Part shown: piece by piece, positions 25,559-33,173 of the stretch
Layout: each line of letters starts with the position of its first letter
How positions within the stretch are numbered: position 1 is the first letter of the stretch
NCBI RefSeq assembly: GCF_001545925.1
Contig: NZ_LMVQ01000013.1
Coordinates: 1-46,058 of the forward strand
Direction: 5' to 3'
DNA from: Mycobacterium sp. NAZ190054
GTDB taxonomy: Bacteria > Actinomycetota > Actinomycetes > Mycobacteriales > Mycobacteriaceae
DNA length: 46,058 nt
Notes under the pieces: generated by a model
Told to the model about the DNA's origin: nothing
The model's input: the letters and a program-made list of their open reading frames with translations, nothing else
Databases searched by the model: none
Position numbers and translations under genes: made by a program

Positions 25559-26638
25559 ATGCAACTGCCAGTGATGCCTCCGGTGGCGCCGATGCTGTCC
25601 AAGCCGGTCATGGCGATCCCCGCCGGGGCGTCCTATGAACCCAAATGGGACGGGTTCCGGTCGATCGTGTTCCGCGACGGTGACGAGATCGAACTGGGCA
25701 GCCGCAACGAACGCCCGATGACGCGCTACTTCCCCGAGCTCGTCGCCGCGGCGCTGTCGGAGTTGCCGTCGCGGTGCGTCGTGGACGGCGAGATCGTCAT
25801 CGCCACCGAAGACGGCCTCGACTTCGAGGCGCTGCAACTGCGGCTGCACCCCGCGGCGTCGCGGGTGCGGATGCTGGCCGAGGCGACGCCGGCGTCGTTC
25901 ATCGCGTTCGACCTGCTGGCACTCGGCGACACAGACTACACCGCGCGCCCGTTCGCCGAGCGGCGGGCTGCGCTGGTCGACGCGCTCGCCGGTGCCGGGC
26001 GCTCGATCCACGTCACGCCCGCCACCCGGGACGTCGGCACCGCGGCCCGGTGGTTCGACGAGTTCGAGGGCGCGGGTTGCGACGGTGTGATCGCCAAGCC
26101 GCTCGACGGCCCGTACCTGCCCGACAAGCGCGTCATGTTCAAGGTCAAGCACCAGCGCACCGCCGACTGCGTCGTGGCCGGCTACCGGCTGCACAAGTCG
26201 GGCGCCGACGCGGTCGGGTCGCTGCTGCTGGGGCTCTACGACGACGGTTCGCTGGCGTCGGTGGGCGTGATCGGCGCGTTCCCGATGGCGCGGCGCCGCG
26301 AGTTGTTCACCGAGCTCCAGCCGCTGGTGACCACGTTCGACGAGCACCCGTGGAACTGGGCCGCGAACGTCGACCCGGACATGGTGCGCCGCTACGGGGG
26401 CGGTTCACGGTGGAACGCGGGCAAGGATCTGTCGTTCGTCCCGCTGCGTCCCGAACGCGTCGTGGAGGTGCGCTACGACCACATGGAGGGACGCAGATTC
26501 CGGCACACGGCGCAGTTCAACCGGTGGCGGCCCGACCGTGATCCGCGGTCGTGCACGTTCGACCAGCTCGACCGGCCGGTGACCTTCAGCCTCGGCGACA
26601 TCGTGCCGGGCCTTGGCGGTCCTGCGCCCGGCCGCTGA
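25559..26638 (+). CDS. ligC: ATP-dependent DNA ligase LigC
   Basis: A 359-residue ATP-dependent DNA ligase matching mycobacterial LigC in length and layout. The adenylation motif KWDGFR (Lys29 is the AMP-accepting lysine) is followed by VVDGEIV, then CDGVIAKPLDGPY, with motif V in FKVKHQRTADC, and a C-terminal OB-fold part. It joins DNA nicks and takes part in repair alongside LigD in mycobacteria. ATG at 25559 is the only start that gives a normal N-terminus. It lies 47 bases after the FAD/Fe-S gene and is functionally unrelated to it. No ku or ligD gene is in the window. Confidence 0.93.
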   Translation: MQLPVMPPVAPMLSKPVMAIPAGASYEPKWDGFRSIVFRDGDEIELGSRNERPMTRYFPELVAAALSELPSRCVVDGEIVIATEDGLDFEALQLRLHPAASRVRMLAEATPASFIAFDLLALGDTDYTARPFAERRAALVDALAGAGRSIHVTPATRDVGTAARWFDEFEGAGCDGVIAKPLDGPYLPDKRVMFKVKHQRTADCVVAGYRLHKSGADAVGSLLLGLYDDGSLASVGVIGAFPMARRRELFTELQPLVTTFDEHPWNWAANVDPDMVRRYGGGSRWNAGKDLSFVPLRPERVVEVRYDHMEGRRFRHTAQFNRWRPDRDPRSCTFDQLDRPVTFSLGDIVPGLGGPAPGR

Positions 26639-26687
26639 GTTCCTGCCAACGGGGAATCCCGGCCCGGCACGACGCCTTGTAGCCGGC

Positions 26688-27563
26688 ATGGAACTCGGAA
26701 TTCATGTGCCAATTTTCGACATCGACGGCGGCACCACCGCCATCGCCGGTGAACTCGCCCGGGTCGGCACCGCCGTGGAGGAGTCCGGGGCGACGTGGCT
26801 GTCGTTCATGGACCACTTCTTCCAGATCGAGCCGACCGGGCTGCCGGCCGAAGCCAACATGCTGGAGGGATACACCACCCTGGGCTACCTGGCCGCCCAC
26901 ACCGCGACGGTGAGCCTCGGACTGCTCGTCACCGGGGTCACCTACCGGCATCCCGGCCTGCTGGCCAAGACGGTGACGACGCTCGACGTGCTGTCGGGCG
27001 GGCGTGCCGTGCTCGGCATCGGCGCGGCGTGGTTCGAGCGTGAACACCACGGCCTCGGCGTGCCCTACCCGCCGGTCGCCGAACGCTTCGAACGCCTCGA
27101 GGAGGCCCTGCAGATCTGCGATCAGATGTGGGACCCGGACAACAACGGGCCCTTCGAGGGCAAGCATTATCAGCTGCAGGAGACGTTGTGCTCACCGCAG
27201 CCGATCAACCGGCCGAAGGTGTTGATCGGCGGTGGCGGCGAACGCAAGACGCTGCGCCTGGTCGCCCGGTACGGGGACGCGTGCAACCTGTTCGCGACAT
27301 CGCCCGACGAGGTGGCGCACAAACTCCAGGTGCTGCGTGGGCACTGCGACGACCTCGGGCGGGACTACTACGCCATCCGTAAGACGGTGACCGTTCACGA
27401 TCCGCAGCCGACACCGGACACCCGCGACGAGTTCGTCCGCAGCATGGCCTCCTACGCCGCGCTGGGCATCGACACCGCGATCGTCATGCCGGCCGACGGG
27501 TCCCCGGCGAAGTGGATCGACAGCATCGCCCCCGCGGTGCGGCAGCTGGCCGATCTGGGCTGA
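26688..27563 (+). CDS. LLM-class F420-type oxidoreductase
   Basis: A 291-residue luciferase-like TIM-barrel flavin/F420 protein. The N-terminus MELGIHVPIFD, the middle stretch VSLGLLVTGVTYRHPGLLAK and LSGGRAVLGIGAAWFE are typical of mycobacterial F420-dependent members. ATG at 26688 gives the standard N-terminus; the in-frame upstream codons overlap the ligC end and look non-coding. It stands alone between ligC and an MBL hydrolase, so context gives no substrate. Confidence 0.88.
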   Translation: MELGIHVPIFDIDGGTTAIAGELARVGTAVEESGATWLSFMDHFFQIEPTGLPAEANMLEGYTTLGYLAAHTATVSLGLLVTGVTYRHPGLLAKTVTTLDVLSGGRAVLGIGAAWFEREHHGLGVPYPPVAERFERLEEALQICDQMWDPDNNGPFEGKHYQLQETLCSPQPINRPKVLIGGGGERKTLRLVARYGDACNLFATSPDEVAHKLQVLRGHCDDLGRDYYAIRKTVTVHDPQPTPDTRDEFVRSMASYAALGIDTAIVMPADGSPAKWIDSIAPAVRQLADLG

Positions 27564-27588
27564 GTCTCCGCCCGCCCGCGGCAACCCC

Positions 27589-27619
27589 TTGACCTCAACA
27601 TTGGTTCAGGTTGCAGCCT
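27589..27619 (+). promoter_or_regulatory. MerR/SoxR-type promoter with 19-bp spacer
   Basis: TTGACC (27589-27594) and CAGCCT (27614-27619) are separated by 19 bases, the stretched spacing typical of MerR-family promoters. Inside the spacer lies an interrupted dyad, ACCTCAAC (27592-27599) and GTTCAGGT (27604-27611), resembling SoxR boxes of the CCTCAA...TTGAGG kind. The MBL gene start at 27626 is 6 bases downstream of the -10, so the transcript would be leaderless. No MerR gene is in the window. Confidence 0.55.
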
Positions 27620-27625
27620 GTGGGC

Positions 27626-28273
27626 ATGAAACAAGTACTCAGCGATCTGTGGGAAACCCGTACCGACTCACCGTTTCCCGGGCTCACCACGCACGCCTAC
27701 CTGTGGACCCCGGCCAACGTCCTGTTCTACTCCCCTGCCACCGCCGCCGAGTTCGACGCACTCGCCGGACTCGGCGGCGTCAAGGACCAGTATCTGTCGC
27801 ACCGTGACGAGGCCGGTCCGATGCTCGCCCGCATCGCCGACCGCTTCGGCTCGACACTGCACGCACCCGCGGCCGACCTTTCCGACATCACCGGGCACGC
27901 GCACGTCGACGTGCCGGTGAAGGGGCGCTATGTCGACTACAACGGCATCGAGATCGTCCCGACCCCCGGCCACTCTCCGGGCAGCGTCTGCTATCTGGTG
28001 CCCGGCGCCGAGGGCAGGTATCTGTTCACCGGGGACACGTTGTACCGCGATCCCGACGGCCAATGGCATGCCGGCTACATCGAGGGCTTCCACCAGCGCA
28101 CCGACGCCGACACCATCGCCGGCAGCCTGCGCGTCCTGGCCGAGATCGCCCCGGATGTCGTGATCTCCAGTGCGTTCCAAGGAAATTCGGCGGTGCACCG
28201 GATCGAACCGGGCCAGTGGCGCGGACACATCGCCCACGCGATCGCCGGCCTGCCGACCTCGGTCCGGGCGTAG
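27626..28273 (+). CDS. MBL-fold metallo-hydrolase, atypical metal site
   Basis: A 215-residue compact metallo-beta-lactamase-fold protein. The usual HxHxDH motif is replaced by YLSHRDEAGP, while the downstream parts are clear: the HSPGSV loop, LFTGDTLYRD, and a late SSAFQGN where the last metal His is normally found. The metal centre may therefore be mononuclear or lost. ATG at 27626 is chosen from the MerR-like promoter directly upstream. It could be a hydrolase or a degenerate sensor-like member. The promoter suggests induction by a redox, metal or small-molecule signal. Confidence 0.75.
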   Translation: MKQVLSDLWETRTDSPFPGLTTHAYLWTPANVLFYSPATAAEFDALAGLGGVKDQYLSHRDEAGPMLARIADRFGSTLHAPAADLSDITGHAHVDVPVKGRYVDYNGIEIVPTPGHSPGSVCYLVPGAEGRYLFTGDTLYRDPDGQWHAGYIEGFHQRTDADTIAGSLRVLAEIAPDVVISSAFQGNSAVHRIEPGQWRGHIAHAIAGLPTSVRA

Positions 28274-28279
28274 TTCCGG

Positions 28280-28308
28280 TTGACGCAAATGGTCGTACCA
28301 TTTACGTT
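28280..28308 (+). promoter_or_regulatory. Promoter with HutC-type operator in the spacer
   Basis: TTGACG (28280-28285), a 17-base spacer and TACGTT (28303-28308) form a good vegetative promoter for the class III PLP enzyme operon. The spacer is almost filled by the palindrome AAATGGTCGTACCATTT (28287-28303), which fits the GntR half-site pattern TNGTNNNACNA and recurs at 31444 upstream of the HutC-type regulator. Repression by occlusion is expected. Confidence 0.8.
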
Positions 28309-28345
28309 GTGGTGACGCCCCGCCGACCGCACGACAGGGAGTCCC

Positions 28346-29629
28346 GTGTACGACTACGGCACGTTCTCGTTCGAGTCCAAAGCCCAGGTACTGGAGCTGG
28401 CCAAGAAATTCTGGAACCCGGACAAGACGCAGTTCTGGACCGACTCCGGTGTCGACCTGGTGATCGACCGCAGACAGGACTACTTCCTGTGGGACATGAG
28501 CGGCCGCCGGCTGATCGACATGCACCTCAACGGCGGCACCTACAACCTCGGGCACCGCAATCCCGAAGTGATGCAGGCGATCATCGACGGGATGGCGTAC
28601 TTCGACGTCGGTAACCACCACTTCCCGTCCGTCGCGCGCACCGCGCTGGCGCAGCGGCTCATCGAGTCCGCACCCGACTCGCTGACCAAGGTCGCGTTCG
28701 GCTCCGGCGGCGGCGAGGCCATCGACATCGCGCTCAAGAGCGCCAGGCACGCCACGCAGCGCCGCAAGATCGTCTCGGTCATCAAGGCCTACCACGGCCA
28801 CACCGGACTCGCGGTCGCCACCGGCGACGACCGCTTCGCCAAGTTGTTCCTCGCCGACCGTCCCGACGAGTTCGTCCAGGTGCCCTTCGGCGACGCCGAG
28901 GCCATGGAGCGGGCGCTGCGCGGCGGAGACGTGGCCGCGGTCATCATGGAGACCATTCCCGCCACGTACGGCTTCCCGTTGCCACCAACCGGTTACCTGG
29001 AAGCGGTCAAGGAGCTGTGCGAGCGTCACGGCGCGCTCTACATCGCCGACGAGGTGCAGACCGGGCTGATGCGCACCGGTGAGATGTGGGGCATCACCAA
29101 GCACGGCATCGACCCCGACATCATGGTCACCGGCAAAGGCCTGTCGGGTGGGATGTACCCGATCACCGCGACGCTGCTCAGCGACCGCGCCGCGCAGTGG
29201 CTCGACGAGGACGGCTTCGGCCACATCTCCACCTTCGGCGGTGCCGAACTCGGGTGTGTCGCGGCCATCAAGACGCTGGAGATCACCAGCAGGCCCGAGG
29301 TCCGGTCCTCGGTGCACGAGATCGCCGCGTTCTTCGCCACCGGCCTGGCCGGCATCCAGGCCCGGCACCCGGACTGGTTCGTCGGGATCCGGCAGAACGG
29401 CGTCGTGATCGGGCTGGAGTTCAACCATCCCGAGGGCGCCAAGTTCGTCATGCGCGAGCTCTACGAGAACGGGGTGTGGGCGATCTTCTCGACGCTCGAC
29501 CCGCGTGTGCTGCAGTTCAAACCGGGTCTGTTGCTGAGCCCGGAGCTGTGCCGGGACGTCCTGGAACGGGTCGAGGTCGCGGTGGGACGGGCCCTGGCCA
29601 CCGCTGCCGAAGCCGCCGCCGCGCAGTAG
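28346..29629 (+). CDS. Class III aminotransferase-fold PLP enzyme
   Basis: A 427-residue fold-type I PLP enzyme of the class III aminotransferase family. The PLP-ring Asp235 is in IADEVQTG and the Schiff-base Lys264 in VTGKGLSGG. The start GTG at 28346 follows AGGGAG. Class III enzymes include omega-transaminases, but the family also holds phospho-lyases for ethanolamine phosphate and phosphohydroxylysine. The next gene encodes an APH-fold small-molecule kinase, so a kinase followed by an amino-alcohol-phosphate lyase is a real alternative to transamination. An SDR and a HutC regulator complete the set. Confidence 0.9.
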   Translation: MYDYGTFSFESKAQVLELAKKFWNPDKTQFWTDSGVDLVIDRRQDYFLWDMSGRRLIDMHLNGGTYNLGHRNPEVMQAIIDGMAYFDVGNHHFPSVARTALAQRLIESAPDSLTKVAFGSGGGEAIDIALKSARHATQRRKIVSVIKAYHGHTGLAVATGDDRFAKLFLADRPDEFVQVPFGDAEAMERALRGGDVAAVIMETIPATYGFPLPPTGYLEAVKELCERHGALYIADEVQTGLMRTGEMWGITKHGIDPDIMVTGKGLSGGMYPITATLLSDRAAQWLDEDGFGHISTFGGAELGCVAAIKTLEITSRPEVRSSVHEIAAFFATGLAGIQARHPDWFVGIRQNGVVIGLEFNHPEGAKFVMRELYENGVWAIFSTLDPRVLQFKPGLLLSPELCRDVLERVEVAVGRALATAAEAAAAQ

Positions 29630-29632
29630 TCT
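29627..29632 (+). promoter_or_regulatory. Possible internal leaderless promoter TAGTCT
   Basis: TAGTCT overlaps the stop codon of the PLP enzyme gene and stands 6 bases before the kinase ATG. The kinase could thus also be made from its own leaderless mRNA, although the 9-base gap makes read-through from the main promoter likely. Confidence 0.4.
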
Positions 29633-29638
29633 GCGGCG

Positions 29639-30625
29639 ATGGCAGTGAGTGACGACAGGCCCGTCGCCGAGAAGGCGCTGGCGGCTTTCGACCTGCCGCA
29701 GGGTTCGACACTGCGGCTGCTCAACCTGTCCGAGAACGCGACCTACGCCGTCGAGGAACCCGGGTGCGGGCACCGGTCGATCCTGCGGGTGCACCGCCAG
29801 GGTTACCACCGCGTCGACCAGATCGAGTCCGAGCTGACCTGGCTGGACGCGCTGCGCCGGGACAGCGACGTCACCGTCCCCACGGTGATCCCGGCGCACG
29901 ACGGACGGCGCGTGGTCACCGTCGAGCACGACGGAAGCCGGCGCCATGTCGTGCATTTCGAGATGGTGCCGGGCGCCGAGCCGGACGAGAACACGGTGAC
30001 CTCGACCGACTTCCATACCCTCGGCGCCATCACCGCGACGCTGCACGACCACTCCCGCGGCTGGACGCGGCCGAGCGGTTTCAGCCGGTTCGCCTGGGAC
30101 TGGGAACACAGTCTCGGTGGCGCGCCCCGCTGGGGCCGGTGGCGTGACGCGGTCGGCGTCGGTGCGTCCGAGACCGAGATACTGAGCCGCGCCGAGCAAC
30201 TGCTGCACCGCCGTCTCACCGAATACGGCACCGGTCCAGACACCTTCGGCCTGGTTCATGCCGACCTGCGGTTGGCCAACCTGCTGGTCGACGGCGACTC
30301 CATCACGGTGATCGACTTCGACGACTGCGGATTCAGTTGGTACTTCTACGATTTCGGGACGGCGGTGTCGTTCTTCGAGGACCACCCCTCCGTCCCCGAA
30401 TGGCAGGACGCCTGGGTCAGCGGGTACCGCACGCGCCGGCCGATGGATCGGTCCGACGAAGACATGCTGGCCTCGTTCATCCTGCTACGACGCCTGCTGC
30501 TGCTGGCCTGGATGGGAACGCACAGTCATTCCAAGGAGTCGCAGGCGATCTCCGTGACGTACGCCGCGGGCAGCTGCAAGCTCGCCGAGCAGTACCTGAC
30601 CTCCGACGGCCGCCGGCTGTTCTGA
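29639..30625 (+). CDS. APH-fold small-molecule kinase
   Basis: A 328-residue phosphotransferase of the aminoglycoside phosphotransferase/choline kinase superfamily. The catalytic loop HADLRLAN (His207, Asp209, Asn214) and the metal-binding DFDD (Asp226) are intact, so it should be an active ATP kinase of a small hydroxyl compound. The sequence around CGFSWYFYDFGTA resembles hydroxylysine-kinase and homoserine-kinase-like relatives more than antibiotic-resistance enzymes. It sits between a class III PLP enzyme and an SDR under one GntR-type operator. Phosphorylation of an amino alcohol is proposed; drug resistance is unlikely in this setting. Confidence 0.85.
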   Translation: MAVSDDRPVAEKALAAFDLPQGSTLRLLNLSENATYAVEEPGCGHRSILRVHRQGYHRVDQIESELTWLDALRRDSDVTVPTVIPAHDGRRVVTVEHDGSRRHVVHFEMVPGAEPDENTVTSTDFHTLGAITATLHDHSRGWTRPSGFSRFAWDWEHSLGGAPRWGRWRDAVGVGASETEILSRAEQLLHRRLTEYGTGPDTFGLVHADLRLANLLVDGDSITVIDFDDCGFSWYFYDFGTAVSFFEDHPSVPEWQDAWVSGYRTRRPMDRSDEDMLASFILLRRLLLLAWMGTHSHSKESQAISVTYAAGSCKLAEQYLTSDGRRLF

Positions 30626-30646
30626 TCCTCGAAAGGGCTTACCGCC

Positions 30647-31426
30647 ATGTTCAATTCGCTGCAGGGCCGGTCGGCCGTCGTCACCGGCGGGAGCAAGGGC
30701 ATCGGGCGGGGTATCGCCGAGACGTTCGCCAGGGCCGGCGTCGACGTCGTCATCACCGGCCGCACCAAGGCCGACATCGACAGCACCGTCGCGGATCTGA
30801 GCGGCCTGACCGGCACCGTCACCGGGGTCGCCGCCGACGTGACCAGCCCCGAGGACTGTCGCCGGGTCGTCGCGACCGCGGTGGAACGCCACGGCGGCTT
30901 GGACATCGTGTGCGCCAACGCCGGGATTTTCCCGTCCGGCCGCCTGCAGGACCTGACTCCCGAGGACATCGAGCAGGTCATCGGCGTGAATTTCAAGGGC
31001 ACGGTCTACATCGTGCAGGCCGCGCTGGACGCGCTGACCGCCAGCGGGCACGGCCGGGTGGTGATCACCTCCTCGATCACCGGCCCGGTCACCGGGTTCC
31101 CGGGCTGGTCGCACTACGGGGCGAGCAAGGCCGCGCAACTCGGTTTCCTGCGCACGGCGGCCATCGAGTTGGCGCCCAGGAAGATCACCGTCAACGCGGT
31201 GCTGCCGGGCAACATCATCACCGAGGGCCTGATCGAGATGGGTCAGACCTACATCGACCAGATGGCCGCCGCGGTGCCCGCGGGCAAGCTCGGCGCGGTC
31301 GCCGACATCGGCAACGCCGCGCTGTTCTTCGCCACCGACGAGGCCGCCTACATCACCGGGCAGTCGCTGGTGGTCGACGGCGGCCAGATCCTGCCCGAAT
31401 CACCCGAGGCCATGGCCGATCTCTGA
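30647..31426 (+). CDS. SDR-family oxidoreductase (FabG-like, 259 aa)
   Basis: A classical SDR with TGGSKGIG for cofactor binding, ANAG, the Ser in ITSSITG and the catalytic YGASK, ending in VVDGGQ. The ATG at 30647 follows GAAAGGG. It is the third gene of the PLP enzyme/kinase operon, and its product probably acts on the aldehyde or ketone released there, or on the starting alcohol. The substrate cannot be fixed from sequence. Confidence 0.92.
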   Translation: MFNSLQGRSAVVTGGSKGIGRGIAETFARAGVDVVITGRTKADIDSTVADLSGLTGTVTGVAADVTSPEDCRRVVATAVERHGGLDIVCANAGIFPSGRLQDLTPEDIEQVIGVNFKGTVYIVQAALDALTASGHGRVVITSSITGPVTGFPGWSHYGASKAAQLGFLRTAAIELAPRKITVNAVLPGNIITEGLIEMGQTYIDQMAAAVPAGKLGAVADIGNAALFFATDEAAYITGQSLVVDGGQILPESPEAMADL

Positions 31427-31443
31427 CGTCCGATGGGCTACTT

Positions 31444-31456
31444 TTGGTCTTACCAA
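31444..31456. promoter_or_regulatory. HutC-type operator TTGGTCTTACCAA
   Basis: A palindrome in the short space before the HutC-type GntR gene. Its core TGGTCTTACCA differs by one base from TGGTCGTACCA in the promoter at 28280, and both fit TNGTNNNACNA. This pairing points to the regulator at 31478 acting on itself and on the upstream operon. Confidence 0.75.
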
Positions 31457-31477
31457 TTCCGCGGGTGAGGAGGTCCG

Positions 31478-32245
31478 GTGCCGACCCACAGCGAAGATCT
31501 GCGGCGCCGGATCGTGGCCGACATCAACGCCGGCGTGCCGGGCACCAAGCTCGGCAGCGAGCGTGAGCTCGCCGAGCGCTACCGGACCAGCCGCTCCAGC
31601 CTGCGCCAGGTGCTCGCCGCCCTGGAGGAGGCCGGGCTCGTCGACCGGGTGATCGGCCGGGCCGGCGGGATCTTCATCAGCCACGCGCAGGTGCAGCGCA
31701 CCCTGACCGATGTCGTCGGCGTCCCGGCGTTCCTGGCCAGCCAGGGCTACGTCGCGGGCACCCGGGTGTTGTCGACCAGGATCGCCGCGCCCGACACCGC
31801 CACCCGGCGGGCGCTCGGCATCGGCGCCGAGGACTTCGTCGTCGAGATCCGGCGGGTGCGCCTGGCCGACGGTTCACCGATCTCGCTGGAGCTGGCTCAG
31901 TTTCCGGCCGATGCTTTTCCCGGCCTGCTGGAGCAACAGCTCGGCGGCTCCCTCTACGAGATCCTGGAGCGGGAGTACGGCGTGGTCACCGCGCGCGCCG
32001 ACGAACGCATCGAGGCCGTCAACGCGACGCCGGAGGAAGCCGGCCTGCTCGGTGTGAAACCGAAATCGGCGCTGCTGCTGATCACCCGGATCACCTACGA
32101 CCAGCACGACGCGCCGTGCGAGTTCTCCCGCGACCTGTTCCGCGGTGACCGCACCCGGCTCGCGGTCACCGCCCAGGGCCGCGGGGTCGGCGTCGGGCCG
32201 TCGGTGGCCACCGCATCGGTCGCACTGCAGAGCCAGGCGGTCTGA
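31478..32245 (+). CDS. GntR-family regulator, HutC/UTRA type
   Basis: A 255-residue regulator with a winged helix (ERELAERYRTSRSSLRQVLAALEEAG) and a UTRA-like ligand domain of about 160 residues, containing the typical RRVRLADGSPISLE and the late LLITRITYDQ strand. GTG at 31478 follows GAGGAGG at ideal spacing. It lies 51 bases after the SDR, with its palindrome in that gap and again at 28287, so it probably represses the PLP enzyme-kinase-SDR operon until a pathway compound binds. It belongs to a different GntR subfamily from the two FadR-type proteins to the left. Confidence 0.88.
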   Translation: MPTHSEDLRRRIVADINAGVPGTKLGSERELAERYRTSRSSLRQVLAALEEAGLVDRVIGRAGGIFISHAQVQRTLTDVVGVPAFLASQGYVAGTRVLSTRIAAPDTATRRALGIGAEDFVVEIRRVRLADGSPISLELAQFPADAFPGLLEQQLGGSLYEILEREYGVVTARADERIEAVNATPEEAGLLGVKPKSALLLITRITYDQHDAPCEFSRDLFRGDRTRLAVTAQGRGVGVGPSVATASVALQSQAV

Positions 32246-32257
32246 GAGAGTAGCCCC

Positions 32258-33142
32258 GTGACGAGCTCCCCGGGCGCGGGCAGGTTCGCGCCGAGCCCGT
32301 CGGCGGACCTGCACATCGGCAACCTGCGCACCGCCGTGCTGGCGTGGCTGTTCGCCCGTTCGACGGGCCGCCGGTTCCTGATGCGCGTCGAGGATCTCGA
32401 CGACCGCACCGACACCGACATCGCCGACCGCCAGCTCGCCGACCTCGCCGCGATCGGCATCACCTGGGACGAACCCGCCACCCGGCAGACGCAGCACCCC
32501 GGGCGCTACGACGCCGTCGTCGACGCGCTCGCCGACCGCGGCCTGCTGTTCGAATGTTTCTGCAGCAGAAGGGATATCGCCCAGGCGCCGCGGGCACCAC
32601 ACGCTCCCGAAGGCGCCTACCCCGGTACCTGCCGGGACCTGACCGACGCCGAGCGCGAGACGCGCAGACAGCAGACCGGCCGGCCACCCGCGCTGCGGCT
32701 GCGCACCGACACCACGACGTTCACCGTGCACGACCTCCTGCACGGGGACTACACCGGCCTGGTCGACGACTTCGTGGTGCGCCGCGGCGACGGCGTGACC
32801 GCATACAACCTGGCCGTCGTCGTCGACGACGCCGCGTCCGGGATCGACCAGGTGGTGCGCGGCGACGACCTGCTGGCCTCGTCACCGCGCCAGGCGTACC
32901 TGGCGCGGCTGCTCGGCCACCCCGAACCGGTGTACGCCCATGTACCGCTGGTGCTCAACGCCGACGGCGCGCGGCTGGCCAAACGCGACGGCGCGGTGAC
33001 GCTGGCCGAGATCGGCGTCGCGGACGCGCTCGCGCAGATCGCCGACTCGCTCGGGTACTCCGCGCGCACGGTCGAGGGCATGGTCGACGAATTCGACCCG
33101 CAGCGGCTGCCGCGCGCGCCGTGGGTGTACCGGCCGGGGTGA
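32258..33142 (+). CDS. gluQ: Glutamyl-Q tRNA(Asp) synthetase
   Basis: A 294-residue truncated glutamyl-tRNA-synthetase-like enzyme without the anticodon-binding domain. GluQRS attaches glutamate to queuosine at position 34 of tRNA-Asp. Class I motifs are HIGN (residues 19-22) and RLAKRDG in place of KMSKS. The zinc site is seen as CFCS followed by YPGTC. GTG at 32258 lies 12 bases after the GntR stop, with GAGAGT 6 bases upstream (a possible leaderless start). A tgt gene about 3 kb away on the other strand would supply the queuosine that this enzyme modifies. Confidence 0.9.
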   Translation: MTSSPGAGRFAPSPSADLHIGNLRTAVLAWLFARSTGRRFLMRVEDLDDRTDTDIADRQLADLAAIGITWDEPATRQTQHPGRYDAVVDALADRGLLFECFCSRRDIAQAPRAPHAPEGAYPGTCRDLTDAERETRRQQTGRPPALRLRTDTTTFTVHDLLHGDYTGLVDDFVVRRGDGVTAYNLAVVVDDAASGIDQVVRGDDLLASSPRQAYLARLLGHPEPVYAHVPLVLNADGARLAKRDGAVTLAEIGVADALAQIADSLGYSARTVEGMVDEFDPQRLPRAPWVYRPG

Positions 33143-33173
33143 CCACGAGAGCCGTTGTGAGACAGTGTCGGGC

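Noticed and set aside
27668..30385. A 905-codon open frame on the minus strand
   Set aside because: It is antisense to an MBL gene, a class III PLP enzyme and a kinase that have intact catalytic motifs; long antisense frames are common in high-GC DNA.
29639..30625. Aminoglycoside resistance gene
   Set aside because: The APH fold is shared by many metabolic kinases, and the operon with a PLP enzyme, an SDR and a HutC-type regulator points to catabolism.
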